Assembly: GCF_900100885.1 (NCBI RefSeq)
Contig: NZ_LT629692.1
Coordinates: 1,550,001-1,614,000 of the forward strand
Direction of reading: 5' to 3'
Length of the DNA: 64,000 nucleotides
Source of the DNA: Microbacterium pygmaeum
Lineage (GTDB): Bacteria > Actinomycetota > Actinomycetes > Actinomycetales > Microbacteriaceae
The position numbers were made by a program, and so were the translations under genes. Numbering within the stretch: position 1 is the stretch's first letter; the number at the start of each line of letters is the position of its first letter. Below, one piece after another: positions 8,485-17,315 of the stretch. Under the pieces are notes generated by a model that was not told where the DNA came from, made no database searches, and was given only the letters and a program-made list of their open reading frames with translations.

Positions 8485-9008
8485 GCTCCGAGATCCGCGT
8501 ACCCCTCGTCGAACCGGGGTCAAACCCGGCGCTCGCCGCGATCGAAGCCGACATCCGTGCCGAACGCGGCGGCGAGATCGCCGTGTTGTACCGGGCGCTG
8601 CTCAACAGCGCTCCGGTGGCTGATGGGTGGGAGAAGCTGCTGACCGCGATCCGCAACCGGTCGACGACACCGTCGACCGTTCGGGAACTCGTGATACTGC
8701 GCGTGGCCGTGCTCAACCGAGCGGACTTCGAGTTCGCCGCTCACGTGCCCCATGCGAAGGCTGCCGGCGTCACGAGCGCGCAGCTGGATGCGGTGCAGCG
8801 GGATGCCGGTCCTGGTCCGTTCTCGGAGCAGGAGCACCTTGCCCTCGCTCTCACGGACGCGATGACCACCGAGATCGAAGTGCCAGACGCCCTCATGCAG
8901 CGCATTCAGTCGCATTTCGATGCTCGAGGCGTCGTCGAGCTGGTCGCCACGGTGGCGGCATACAACATGGTGTCGCGTTTTCTCGTGGCGCTGAACATCC
9001 GACATTGA
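8481..9008 (+). CDS. Carboxymuconolactone decarboxylase/AhpD-like protein
   Basis: The 175-residue protein has the all-helical CMD fold pattern (P-S-T-V-R-E-L-V-I-L-R-V-A near 68-80). The CxxC of AhpD peroxidases is absent: the equivalent helix reads F-E-F-A-A-H. It is therefore unlikely to be a thiol peroxidase and closer to the non-redox members of the family. Its role in the pathway is unknown, but isomerisation, decarboxylation or ring opening would fit known relatives. The start is GTG at 8481, overlapping the dehydrogenase stop (GTGA). Confidence 0.8.
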   Translation: MSSEIRVPLVEPGSNPALAAIEADIRAERGGEIAVLYRALLNSAPVADGWEKLLTAIRNRSTTPSTVRELVILRVAVLNRADFEFAAHVPHAKAAGVTSAQLDAVQRDAGPGPFSEQEHLALALTDAMTTEIEVPDALMQRIQSHFDARGVVELVATVAAYNMVSRFLVALNIRH

Positions 9009-9052
9009 CAACGAAGGCGGGGCAGGTCGCCCCGCGAGGAACGAGGTGCAGC

Positions 9053-10492
9053 ATGTCGTATCACGACACCCAACTCTTCATTGACGGAGAGTGGATCGAT
9101 GCCGAGGGCTCGAAATCACGACCGGTGCTCAACCCCTCGACGGGCGCGCGGATCGGTGTGGTCGCCCAGGCGAGCATCGCCGACCTCGATCGTGCGCTCG
9201 ATTCGGTACAGCACGGCTTCGAGGTCTGGAGCGAGATGACGCCCGCCCAGCGCAGCGTCATCATGCGACGAGCAGCCGACCTGCTGCGGGAGCGTGCGGA
9301 CGAGATCGCCCGGCTGATGACGCTCGAGCAGGGCAAGCCCCTCCCAGAGGCCGTCGCCGAGACGCGCGCCGCCGCTGACATCACCGACTGGTTCGCCGAG
9401 GAAGGGTTCCGTGTCTATGGCCGCACGGTTCCGCACCGCTCGGACCCCACAGTTCAGCAGGTCGTGATCAAGGATCCCGTCGGCCCCGTCGTCGCATATG
9501 CACCGTGGAACTTTCCGATCAACCAGGTGATCCGCAAACTCGCTGCCGGGCTTGCCGCCGGATGCTCCATCCTCATCAAGGCGCCGAACGAGACGCCCGC
9601 CAGTCCGGCGGCTCTGGTGCGGGCGTTCCACGACGCCGGGTTGCCCAACGGAGTGGTCGCGCTCGTCTTCGGCGACTCCGCACAGATCTCCGAGTATCTG
9701 ATCCCGCACCCCATCATCCAGAAGATCACCTTCACCGGATCGACTCCGGTCGGTAAGCAACTCGCTGCGCTCGCGGGTCTGCACATGAAGCGGGTCTCGA
9801 TGGAGCTGGGCGGTCACGCCCCGGTCATCGTCTGCGCCGACGCCGACGTCGAGTCGGCCGCGGAGATTCTGGCGCGGGCCAAGTTCCGCAACGCCGGACA
9901 GGTATGCACGAGTCCGACCAGGTTTCTCGTGCATGCGAGCGTCAAAGATCGCTTCGCCGCGCGATTCGCCGAGGTGGCCGGAAGCCTTTCGGTGGGGGAT
10001 GGCCTGGCCGAAGGGACCGAGATGGGACCCCTCGCGAACCTGCGTCGGTTGGAGGCGATCGAGGAACTGCAGCAGGATGCGGTCGCGCGCGGCGCGACGG
10101 TTCTCACCGGCGGTAGGCGAATCGGCGAGGAAGGTTACTTCTGGGCGCCGACCGTGCTGTCCGACGTCACGGTCGATTCGCGCATCTTTAACGAAGAGCC
10201 GTTCGGGCCGATCGCTCCGATCTGGGCGTTCGAAGAGCTCGAAGACGCGATCGCCGAGGCCAATCGTCTGCCCTATGGTCTGGCAGGGTTCGGCTTCACC
10301 ACGTCGTTGAAGAGCGCTGATCTACTCCGCAGGAAGGTCAATGTGGGGATGATGTGGATCAACATGCCCGCGGCCCCGTCTCCTGAGCTTCCGTTCGGGG
10401 GGATGAAGGACTCCGGCTACGGTACGGAGGGCGGCCCCGAGGCCATCGAGTGCTTCCTCAACACGCGGACCGTCGCGATCCGGAACGGCTGA
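9053..10492 (+). CDS. NAD(P)-dependent aldehyde dehydrogenase, succinate-semialdehyde type
   Basis: The 479-residue enzyme is full length for the GabD/ALDH5-like group. It has oxyanion Asn153 in P-W-N-F-P, general base Glu251 in M-E-L-G-G and catalytic Cys285 in G-Q-V-C-T. It oxidises an aldehyde, probably a carboxy-semialdehyde, to the acid. The ATG at 9053 follows a GAGG Shine-Dalgarno 44 nt after the CMD-like gene. It is the last gene of the rightward arm, and the acid it makes could be the substrate of the CoA-transferase on the other arm. Confidence 0.9.
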   Translation: MSYHDTQLFIDGEWIDAEGSKSRPVLNPSTGARIGVVAQASIADLDRALDSVQHGFEVWSEMTPAQRSVIMRRAADLLRERADEIARLMTLEQGKPLPEAVAETRAAADITDWFAEEGFRVYGRTVPHRSDPTVQQVVIKDPVGPVVAYAPWNFPINQVIRKLAAGLAAGCSILIKAPNETPASPAALVRAFHDAGLPNGVVALVFGDSAQISEYLIPHPIIQKITFTGSTPVGKQLAALAGLHMKRVSMELGGHAPVIVCADADVESAAEILARAKFRNAGQVCTSPTRFLVHASVKDRFAARFAEVAGSLSVGDGLAEGTEMGPLANLRRLEAIEELQQDAVARGATVLTGGRRIGEEGYFWAPTVLSDVTVDSRIFNEEPFGPIAPIWAFEELEDAIAEANRLPYGLAGFGFTTSLKSADLLRRKVNVGMMWINMPAAPSPELPFGGMKDSGYGTEGGPEAIECFLNTRTVAIRNG

Positions 10493-11121
10493 GCTCCTCA
10501 CCAGTTTCCCAGTCGGCCCCGTGGTCAAAACGAGCGTTTACCGCAGCGGCGGGCGGTCGTCAGACCCGCCGGTCGACAATATCCCCCCTCTCGAAGGTCA
10601 GCCGCTGACCGCATGCCGAGCCGCATGCTCCACCCAGTCGCCTGTGCCGTCAGGACCAACGCTCGCGCAAGGTGCTTCGATCTCGTGAAGCGTGCCGATC
10701 AGGAGCGGATCCCTGAACGGTCGCCCGGCGCGGAATTGGGGACGCCCGCGGCGCTAAGCGGACGTCTAATGACGATCCTTGCCTCGGTTCTACCGGATAT
10801 TCGTTGTAGCGTCCGGCCGTGAGTCGCAGCCGAGGCGGTGGTGAGATATCAGTCGTCAGGCCCCAAGGCGAGGCGCGCCGCGGCGCGCCGACACGTCCCT
10901 GTGTCGGTGAGACTTGCACCGCGGGTCTATATTGGTGACCCGGGTAGCTGGAATGCCCTTCTCCAAGTCGAGATCCCCACGTGATCGCGACGCCGAGGAC
11001 AACGGTGGCCGATCCAGATGTTTTGGCTGTTTCGTTCTCTCCTTTCAGGGCGTGTGCGCGGCAGGCGTGGGATGTCGAGCAAGGGAGTTGGTCATTAGAC
11101 CGACCCCACGCCCGGATAGAG
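10493..11121. other. Gene-poor stretch at the catabolic/defence boundary
   Basis: No convincing gene is seen: the short open frames have no family signature or good start context. It contains an 18-nt perfect palindrome (10872-10889), followed at once by a stem-loop with 6-bp arms CGACAC and GTGTCG (10889-10906). The gene at 11122 is preceded by a purine-rich GGATAGAG. Confidence 0.5.
10872..10889. repeat. Perfect 18-nt GC palindrome
   Basis: GGCGCGCC-GC-GGCGCGCC reads the same on both strands and contains two AscI-like octamers. It abuts a hairpin (10889-10906). It could be a terminator for the aldehyde dehydrogenase transcript, although it lies about 380 nt past that stop, or a recombination scar. 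No T-tract follows. Confidence 0.6.
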
Positions 11122-12378
11122 ATGACGATGACTACCTCGAATCACGATCAATCTCGTGACCTGCAACGTGACGCGCGAGCGTGGAGCACGTTCTCCGGTA
11201 TGACCTACACCGCGGCGCTGCGATTGATGAAGCACCCACTGGCGCAGGGTATTCTCGGTGAGCGACTCAGCGCACGCAAGCTGATCTCGGTGCTCACCGA
11301 GAATCTGGTCCTATCTCAACCGGTGTGGGACACAGCTGCCTCGGGCACCGAATCCGACACCGGCGCGCGTGTCAGCCACCTCGGTGACAACGGTTTGTGG
11401 TCAGCTGACGAGCATCCGCTGCGCAGCTCGACGGAGGGCGACTACCTCGTCGTGGTGCTGACCGCGGAATTGCTGAGGGCGTTCTCGCCGACAGCGGAGC
11501 CTCGCGAAGACGCCTTCAGCTACAACCTCAAGCACACGGCGGAACAGTTCTTCGCGCAGCACCTCGGCGACTTCTCCTACGTACCGAACGGCGTCGCGAT
11601 ATGGTCGGCTGCAGCATTGGAGCTGCCGATTGAGGCGACCGCGCCTGAGGGCTACACGCCGAATGCCAATTTTGGGCTGGAGCCCCTTCAGGTCGAATAC
11701 GCACGCCGCACCCGTCAAAACTCAGGCAGCAGCATCCTTGCGCACCACCACCGACCTCCGGGCTACGCATACTTCGCCAGCGCTCTGGAGAGATACCGCG
11801 ACACGGGCGCCGTCCCCGAGCGCTGGAACGGCGTTGACGAGCAGGCTGAGCCGGTGACCAGCCCGTTCCACGAGTGGCTCGTGACTCAGGTGAATCCCGC
11901 AGGTGGGCGCGGGGTGCTCGGTTCACGAGAGAGACTTGTCTACGACTATCGCGCCGGTATCGCCGACAGCGATCACGGTATTGCGCGCCAACCCGAAGAC
12001 CTGTTGCGCATCCTTTTCGAACTCGGCGCCGTGGACCCATTCCTGACCGCTGCACGTGAAGTGATCGTCGACTGGGCTCGAACTTCCCCAGAGTCCACAG
12101 GTATCCGCACGGAGTTGATAGATCGGTCCCGAGGCGATCATGGGGGATGGGGCGCGGGCGGCGGCGATGTGGAGCAGTACGAGTATCTGTGCCCCTGCGG
12201 CGAGGGGAAGATCCTCGAGGAACACGAGAATATCCCGGGCTTCCGCGAACATGACGTGACGATTCTGTGCAAACGCTGCAACGCCGAGTGGCAGCTCGTG
12301 GCCGGTCGATCTACGTCAAACTGGCGTGTGGAACCCAAACTTGCGCAGCCAGGGGCCAACGCGGCCCGAGCCATCTGA
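11122..12378 (+). CDS. Unknown protein with C-terminal zinc ribbon
   Basis: I do not recognise a family for this 418-residue protein. The N-terminal 340 residues are mixed helical with several aromatic/His clusters (H-H-H-R-P-P-G-Y-A-Y-F near 210). Near the end a four-cysteine zinc ribbon is formed by C-P-C at 357-359 and C-K-R-C at 383-386. A Gly-rich linker precedes the ribbon. The start at 11122 (or the ATG at 11128) was chosen because upstream codons look non-coding and GGATAGAG lies just before it. It stands alone between gene-poor stretches on the opposite strand to the other island genes. Confidence 0.7.
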   Translation: MTMTTSNHDQSRDLQRDARAWSTFSGMTYTAALRLMKHPLAQGILGERLSARKLISVLTENLVLSQPVWDTAASGTESDTGARVSHLGDNGLWSADEHPLRSSTEGDYLVVVLTAELLRAFSPTAEPREDAFSYNLKHTAEQFFAQHLGDFSYVPNGVAIWSAAALELPIEATAPEGYTPNANFGLEPLQVEYARRTRQNSGSSILAHHHRPPGYAYFASALERYRDTGAVPERWNGVDEQAEPVTSPFHEWLVTQVNPAGGRGVLGSRERLVYDYRAGIADSDHGIARQPEDLLRILFELGAVDPFLTAAREVIVDWARTSPESTGIRTELIDRSRGDHGGWGAGGGDVEQYEYLCPCGEGKILEEHENIPGFREHDVTILCKRCNAEWQLVAGRSTSNWRVEPKLAQPGANAARAI

Positions 12379-12692
12379 GTGTGTGAAGGAGTCCGGGCGT
12401 GCGACGCGGGTCAAGTTTTGCGTCCGGACTCTGACTCGCAGCCAACTGCGTTTCCCACACGATCGAAGGTCGGATGCGGTTCGTGAGGACCCGCGAATAA
12501 TCCGCTCTCCATCAGGTGGATGTCTGTGGCCAGCTCGAATTCCTCCTTCTCCAGCTCGGCCACGCGGCTTTCGAGCGCGAGTTCTTAGGCAACGAGGGAG
12601 CTTGAGCTCCCGTCCAGTCGAAGCGCTCCCGAGGAGAACACGTTCTCCGACTTGGGCAGATCGATTTTGCGGAGACTGCTACGGAGTAGCTG
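12379..12692. other. Intergenic region between converging genes
   Basis: About 310 bp separate the unknown zinc-ribbon gene and the RES-domain gene, which converge here. I see no coding signature and no clear hairpin with a T-tract. Confidence 0.5.
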
Positions 12693-13760
12693 TTAGGACG
12701 TCAGAGGCGCGGGAACCGTCTCCCATTCGGCCTCGATGCTTGTGATGACGACGGTCTGCACAGACTCACAGACCGCGTCATCCACGTTGAAGAGGACGAC
12801 GTTGCGACCTCCCGGCCGCTGCGAACTGGAGTAGAGAACGCCGTCAAAACTCAGGGATTTCGCCATCTCGCACAAATACTGCGTCGGGATATAGTCAGTG
12901 GGTTCGTCGGTAGAGCGTACCGGTCGGCGAAGTTCCTCTCCAAGGGACTGGAGGTACCGATGCAGCGAGACTCTGATCGCCTGCAGACCGCTGTCTTCGA
13001 TTTCTTCGTAGGTCGAAAAGAAGTCCAGCGCGTCTATTTCTGCCAAGTTAAGAACCTTGAGATCGCGTTGCACTCGGAACGTCCCGATAGCGATGCGCGC
13101 GTAATTGGCGACACGCGTTTCGTACACGCACGTCTTCGATTCCAGCGCGAGGTACAGGTACGGGATCCCTACGGGATTCGCCCGACCGGGCGGAGCGAGG
13201 CTCGGAGGGGGCGCGCCCATCTGCTCGATAGGAATTGCCTCGTTTGGTTGCGTCAAGCGACCGCGGTACAAAGTCGCGGCAGACGCAATTGTCGCGATGC
13301 TTTCCCCTAATGCCTCTTCGAGGATCTCCCAGTTCGGAGCACTCTTTGGAAAGTACCGATTCTGATGTCGAATCTCTTCGGAGAACCTCGCCCAAGTAGA
13401 CGAGTGGTCAGCAGCGCGGCCGTCTGTAGACTTCCGCAGGCGAACGCGCACTCCGGCGACCAACAATGGGTGATCCGGAACCGCTGACATGAGGAATGTC
13501 CTGACCAGGCCAACATCGGTGAAGCTGAAAATGCTCCAATCCGCTTGCACTCGCACGTGCAATTCTTCGCCTTCTTCGGCGAGACTGTCCTCGTAGATCG
13601 CGAAGAGTCGGGCAAAACTGTCGATCCAGGCCGTGGTCGGCCACGTCCTCACGTTGTGGCTGTGACCGAAGCTGCAGTCCGATATAGCGCCCTCGGGCGG
13701 ACTGGCGTTGGGTATCCAGCTGGGTGCTGAAAAACAGTCCGCGCACGCACGCTCGGTCAT
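12693..13760 (-). CDS. RES-domain protein, putative NAD-degrading toxin
   Basis: The 355-residue protein has a Cys/His cluster at the N-terminus (Cys6, Cys9, Cys29, His33/His35), as in RES proteins with an N-terminal zinc/HEPN-like part. The RES core follows, with Arg166 in L-Y-R-G-R, a P-P-x-x-x-A-x-x-G-R-A-N-P loop, Glu214 in C-V-Y-E-T-R and Ser311. Characterised RES toxins (for example MbcT of M. tuberculosis) degrade NAD+. No Xre/DUF2384 antitoxin gene is adjacent. The partner is instead the sce7725-like gene, whose stop overlaps this start by ATGA. Confidence 0.82.
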   Translation of the reverse strand: MTERACADCFSAPSWIPNASPPEGAISDCSFGHSHNVRTWPTTAWIDSFARLFAIYEDSLAEEGEELHVRVQADWSIFSFTDVGLVRTFLMSAVPDHPLLVAGVRVRLRKSTDGRAADHSSTWARFSEEIRHQNRYFPKSAPNWEILEEALGESIATIASAATLYRGRLTQPNEAIPIEQMGAPPPSLAPPGRANPVGIPYLYLALESKTCVYETRVANYARIAIGTFRVQRDLKVLNLAEIDALDFFSTYEEIEDSGLQAIRVSLHRYLQSLGEELRRPVRSTDEPTDYIPTQYLCEMAKSLSFDGVLYSSSQRPGGRNVVLFNVDDAVCESVQTVVITSIEAEWETVPAPLTS

Positions 13761-14698
13761 CGGGCCAGGATGCTCGAGATGAGCTCGAGGTGATTCTGGA
13801 TCGAAAGCTTCTTCACAATCCCGAGGCCAGGATAGGTGCTGTCGGCGTAGTGCTGGCGCATTACTTCAGAGGCGACGGTATGTATGCCTTGCTGGTCGAG
13901 AAAGGCCACAAGCTTCTCTGCGGCCTCGAGGAATTTGCCTCCGACGTTCGCGATGTCCCCGTTGTTCTCGGAAGTGAAGTGACGGATCTTGATGATGCCA
14001 TCCACGACGGGCTCGTACGTCCAGTGAATGGCAACCGCGCGTGGGGTGAAGCCACCATCGACATAGCCCGAACCGATCGTGAGATAGTCACCGAAGCCCG
14101 CCCAGCCTTCGTCGGCGTAGAAGAGATGGTCATCGCTGAAGTCCGTCTCGCCACGGTCAAGATAATCAGAATTCCTCTCGGCGCGCTCAAAACAGTCGTG
14201 CAGGAGGATCTGATCGTTCCGGAAGGCACGGAAGTACGCTTTTCGAACACCGAAATCCACTACGTCGAACGTGCGGTTGAGGTGGTCTGTGCCTAGTCGA
14301 AGGGCTTCCAGTTCGGCCGACAGGCCGTTGTGGACGAGCATCAAAGGGAAGGAGCTTCCATATCGAGCTTCGTAGGCTCGCAACGTGGCGGTGATGTCTG
14401 TTGTCTCGTCGACCAGCACCCCGAGCGCTGATACGCCCGGAAGCCCGTTCGTGCGAACGTAGCTTGCGATGGCTTCAGGCATCACCTCGGCCCGTAGCTC
14501 TCCGGCGCTCGGGTTGACGATCAGCGCATAACCAAGATCGTTATCGCTGAGGGCCTGAAGGCATCGGGTCAGTCCGCCTTCAGGAGCCCGCACGGGTTCG
14601 ATGATGGGAGTTACGTTCTGGCGTTGCCCTAGGAGCGGGCTCAGCTCCTTAAGTGCCAGGAGCTCAAACTGTTTTCCCCTCAGATACGGGTAGTACAA
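13757..14698 (-). CDS. sce7725-family protein
   Basis: The 313-residue protein begins with Y-Y-P-Y-L-R-G-K-Q-F-E-L-L-A-L and then P-I-I-E-P-V, the typical opening of sce7725-family proteins. This also resembles the phage/plasmid 'beta' protein fold, which suggests a TIM-barrel-like protein; the link is my inference. The function of the family is unknown, but it is regularly encoded next to an sce7726 gene, as here. The start is TTG at 14698, lying 35 nt inside the end of sce7726. The stop overlaps the RES start, so all three are probably co-translated. Confidence 0.8.
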   Translation of the reverse strand: MYYPYLRGKQFELLALKELSPLLGQRQNVTPIIEPVRAPEGGLTRCLQALSDNDLGYALIVNPSAGELRAEVMPEAIASYVRTNGLPGVSALGVLVDETTDITATLRAYEARYGSSFPLMLVHNGLSAELEALRLGTDHLNRTFDVVDFGVRKAYFRAFRNDQILLHDCFERAERNSDYLDRGETDFSDDHLFYADEGWAGFGDYLTIGSGYVDGGFTPRAVAIHWTYEPVVDGIIKIRHFTSENNGDIANVGGKFLEAAEKLVAFLDQQGIHTVASEVMRQHYADSTYPGLGIVKKLSIQNHLELISSILAR

Positions 14699-15563
14699 AG
14701 TCGTGCTCCTTAGATTCCAGCCATCTGAGCAGAGTCGCTGCCTGATGGGGATTCGGGTTGATCTGAAAGAGAAGAGCTCTAAGCGGCTCGGTTATTGGGT
14801 TTACAACCAAGTCGCGATCTGCCCGAAGGAGCCGCCGTTTTAGGGCTGCTTGCATTCCACTTTGAAAAGTGTCTGGTGACATTGTCATAGCGAGTGACAG
14901 GCGCTCAGCGTATCGCAAGCCGCTTGGCACGAGAGGTAACTCGCCGAAGGCATCGGTCAGGACCCGCTCGGCCTCACCTTGGCGCAGCGCGTTGAACATC
15001 GTAGGAATGTCGAAGCCTTCGGCGGAGTACGCCGCCACCCTGACCGTTGAGAGACGTGATCGAGGGCCGACAACCAGCAACCCGGTCGGCGAACCGTCCA
15101 GCACCCGAAGGTACCGTTCCGCAGTATTCTCGTGCGCGACGACATTGACCAGCGGGAACGCGCGGTAGTAGTTGGCGAGTTGCCGGTCCAACTTGTCTGG
15201 AGAATCAAACTCCGTTTTGACCTCGTAGACCATGCCAGATCCATTGATGAAAACGCAATCGGCGATCGACCCGCCCAGCCGAAACTCACTGAGCATCACG
15301 ACATTGGCTGCGCGGTGCCTCCCAACAGCCACTTTGCTAGCGATCAGATTCTTATAAAAGTACTCACTCCGGTAGGAAGAAGACAGAAGGTCGTACGCCG
15401 CCGCAAGTACGCTGCCCGCGTTCGCGTCCCCGCCAAGTCCAAGCTCGGGGCGCAACTGCCATAGTTCCGACTGAAGCGGGCTCGAGGGCGCGCCGGACAA
15501 GATCGGTCGCAGCATTGCCGCCGAGAAGAGGCGGGCAGCTCGACGTTCGAGAGTATTGAGCAC
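14664..15563 (-). CDS. sce7726-family protein, PD-(D/E)XK nuclease-like
   Basis: The 299-residue protein contains the sce7726 hallmark Y-R-S-E-Y-F-Y-K-N (65-73), then S-E-F-R-L-G-G-S-I-A-D and Y-E-V-K-T-E. Glu67, Asp102, Glu114 and Lys116 form a PD-(D/E)XK-like set, so a metal-dependent nuclease is plausible. A long helical C-terminal half (about 190-299) has no recognised domain. It is the first gene of a three-gene overlapping unit with sce7725 and RES, 185 nt after the AAA+ gene on the same strand. Confidence 0.8.
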   Translation of the reverse strand: MLNTLERRAARLFSAAMLRPILSGAPSSPLQSELWQLRPELGLGGDANAGSVLAAAYDLLSSSYRSEYFYKNLIASKVAVGRHRAANVVMLSEFRLGGSIADCVFINGSGMVYEVKTEFDSPDKLDRQLANYYRAFPLVNVVAHENTAERYLRVLDGSPTGLLVVGPRSRLSTVRVAAYSAEGFDIPTMFNALRQGEAERVLTDAFGELPLVPSGLRYAERLSLAMTMSPDTFQSGMQAALKRRLLRADRDLVVNPITEPLRALLFQINPNPHQAATLLRWLESKEHDFVLPVSEGKTV

Positions 15564-15747
15564 CGTTCCCGAACCTTCCCTTCACGCCGAGTTTACGAGC
15601 CCTTCGAAGCCATGAATGTTCCGTCCGAGATCGATGAGCAGCAGTATCAACTAGGAACTCCCGCCGCCCCTCGCGACTGGTTGGTCACCGTTGATCTGGC
15701 TTGAAGCGCTCGCGACAGGTCACCGAGGTGGATCACTCCTTCGCTAT

Positions 15748-16926
15748 CTAAGCGAGGGAGTCCTGCCGTCGAATGAACCGTGGCATCCCGGGCACCGTGA
15801 ACGCAACAGTCTCCAGGTCCGGGGAATAGATGATGCCCTTCTCTATCAGCGACCGTTTGAGAGCTGGCAGCTGGTCCTGCTCTAGCTTGCCCACGGCCGC
15901 CAACTGAGCCATCGAACATGGTGTCTCTGGAACTTCGCACATGCTCCGAAGAAATTCCTTCTCCTCTGGCTGAGCTCGATCCCAGCGCGAGGGGAAGATG
16001 CCTTGCTCTAGTCGGTGGTACCCGACCTCCACGGCCTTCTGCGCAGATTCGATGTGAACGAACTTGTCGGGGGTGGCGTTCCAGGCGGCCTGCCCGAATA
16101 TCTGAATGTAATACGGGTAGCCGCTCGATTCGGTTAAGAGCAGGTTCAGAGCGTCTGGTGCGACCATCACGTTTCGGTCAAGGAACGGCCGCTCGAGGGC
16201 TGTTCGCGCAGCCTCAGCGTCGAGCGCGTCGACTTGCCGGTATTCGAACAGTCGCTCTGCGTAGCTCCGAGTGCGGCCGAGAAGTGACGGTAAGGACGGC
16301 AAACCCGCCCCTACGACGTAGAAAGGAATGCCCTCCTGGCCCGCACGGTTCTGGACCGTGAGGAGGGCCTCCAACAGTTCCTGGTCGATGTCCTGCATCT
16401 CGTCGATGAAGACCCCGATTGCGCTCGATGACTCTTTGAGGGCGGGAGCGAAGTCCTCGACCAATTCCTCGAGATCCACTTCGAGTCGCCCCGATTGTGC
16501 GCGTGCATTCGGCTGCTCTCGCGCAAGCTCCAGACCGACGACACCGAGCGAGAGCGAAAAGGATGTGAGCGTGCCGAAAGCCCGCCGAACTGCTGCGGTG
16601 TACGGCTTGCCATTCTTGAACTTGTCCGCCGCGACGTGGAGATGCCGTCCGAGGCGGTTTCTGACCGCAGCGGCGCCTGGTTCAGAAGGCTGACCTTCAA
16701 TATCGATGCAAAGCCAGCCGGCACTGGCCGCCTGTCGGCGCATGGCGTTGAGCAGCACGGTCTTTCCAACGCCCCGATACCCATAAAGGATGATGCTTGG
16801 GGATAGGCGCTGGTGCCTTGTTCGCGCAACGAGCAGATCGAATGCGGCTACCTCCGCGTCCCGACCGGCCAGTGTCGGCGGCTCCAAACCGGATCCAGGG
16901 TTGAACGGGTTGAGCTCGGGATACAT
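15748..16926 (-). CDS. AAA+/STAND-like ATPase (Orc1/Cdc6-like)
   Basis: The 392-residue ATPase has Walker A G-Y-R-G-V-G-K-T at 49-56 and Walker B V-F-I-D-E-M-Q-D at 172-179, followed by an L-P-S-L-P sensor-like stretch. Its C-terminal 90 residues look like a winged helix. The layout matches archaeal-type Orc1/Cdc6-like ATPases common in defence loci and mobile elements. The start at 16926 was chosen because the frame upstream is Pro/Arg-rich and non-conserved. It sits upstream of the sce7726-sce7725-RES unit on the same strand and could be its sensor or motor. Confidence 0.82.
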   Translation of the reverse strand: MYPELNPFNPGSGLEPPTLAGRDAEVAAFDLLVARTRHQRLSPSIILYGYRGVGKTVLLNAMRRQAASAGWLCIDIEGQPSEPGAAAVRNRLGRHLHVAADKFKNGKPYTAAVRRAFGTLTSFSLSLGVVGLELAREQPNARAQSGRLEVDLEELVEDFAPALKESSSAIGVFIDEMQDIDQELLEALLTVQNRAGQEGIPFYVVGAGLPSLPSLLGRTRSYAERLFEYRQVDALDAEAARTALERPFLDRNVMVAPDALNLLLTESSGYPYYIQIFGQAAWNATPDKFVHIESAQKAVEVGYHRLEQGIFPSRWDRAQPEEKEFLRSMCEVPETPCSMAQLAAVGKLEQDQLPALKRSLIEKGIIYSPDLETVAFTVPGMPRFIRRQDSLA

Positions 16927-17315
16927 GCGCTGGATTCTATTTGACGGGGGACAGTCTGGCAGACCCGCCCGTTCGACGCACTGGTCAATCGAAGACATGT
17001 TCGAATCATGGCATTGGGGTCGGACAACACCTACCGAGGTGCTACCGACAGGCGCGCGACTTCCGCGGCAGCCACCCGCTCTTCGCACTAGGTTTTTGGG
17101 CGCTGTTGCCGGGCGCGGCGGACGGCCTTCGCCCGGCCAAGGTGCGCTCGCCCCGTCCCACGTCATAGCCCAGACCAGTCATAACCGATGAAGTTTGGCG
17201 TCTGAAAACGAGTCCGAAGGCGAGGTATCGATGAGCAGCTGCGTGAATGTGTCTCGGACACGCTCATCGTCAGCGCCTGCGACCTTGTGCCTTGGCCGAC
17301 TGGACAGGCGGGTCC
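16927..17315. other. Intergenic region between HNH and ATPase genes
   Basis: About 390 bp with no supported gene. It probably holds the promoter of the leftward ATPase gene. Long open frames on the plus strand here lack any domain and are antisense to the HNH gene. Confidence 0.5.

Noticed and set aside
8627..9052. An N-terminal extension of the aldehyde dehydrogenase starting at 8627
   Set aside because: It would run out of frame through the CMD-like gene, and family homology starts at 9053 after a GAGG ribosome-binding site.
10613..10822. 69-codon frame in the gene-poor region
   Set aside because: No ribosome-binding site or recognisable signature.
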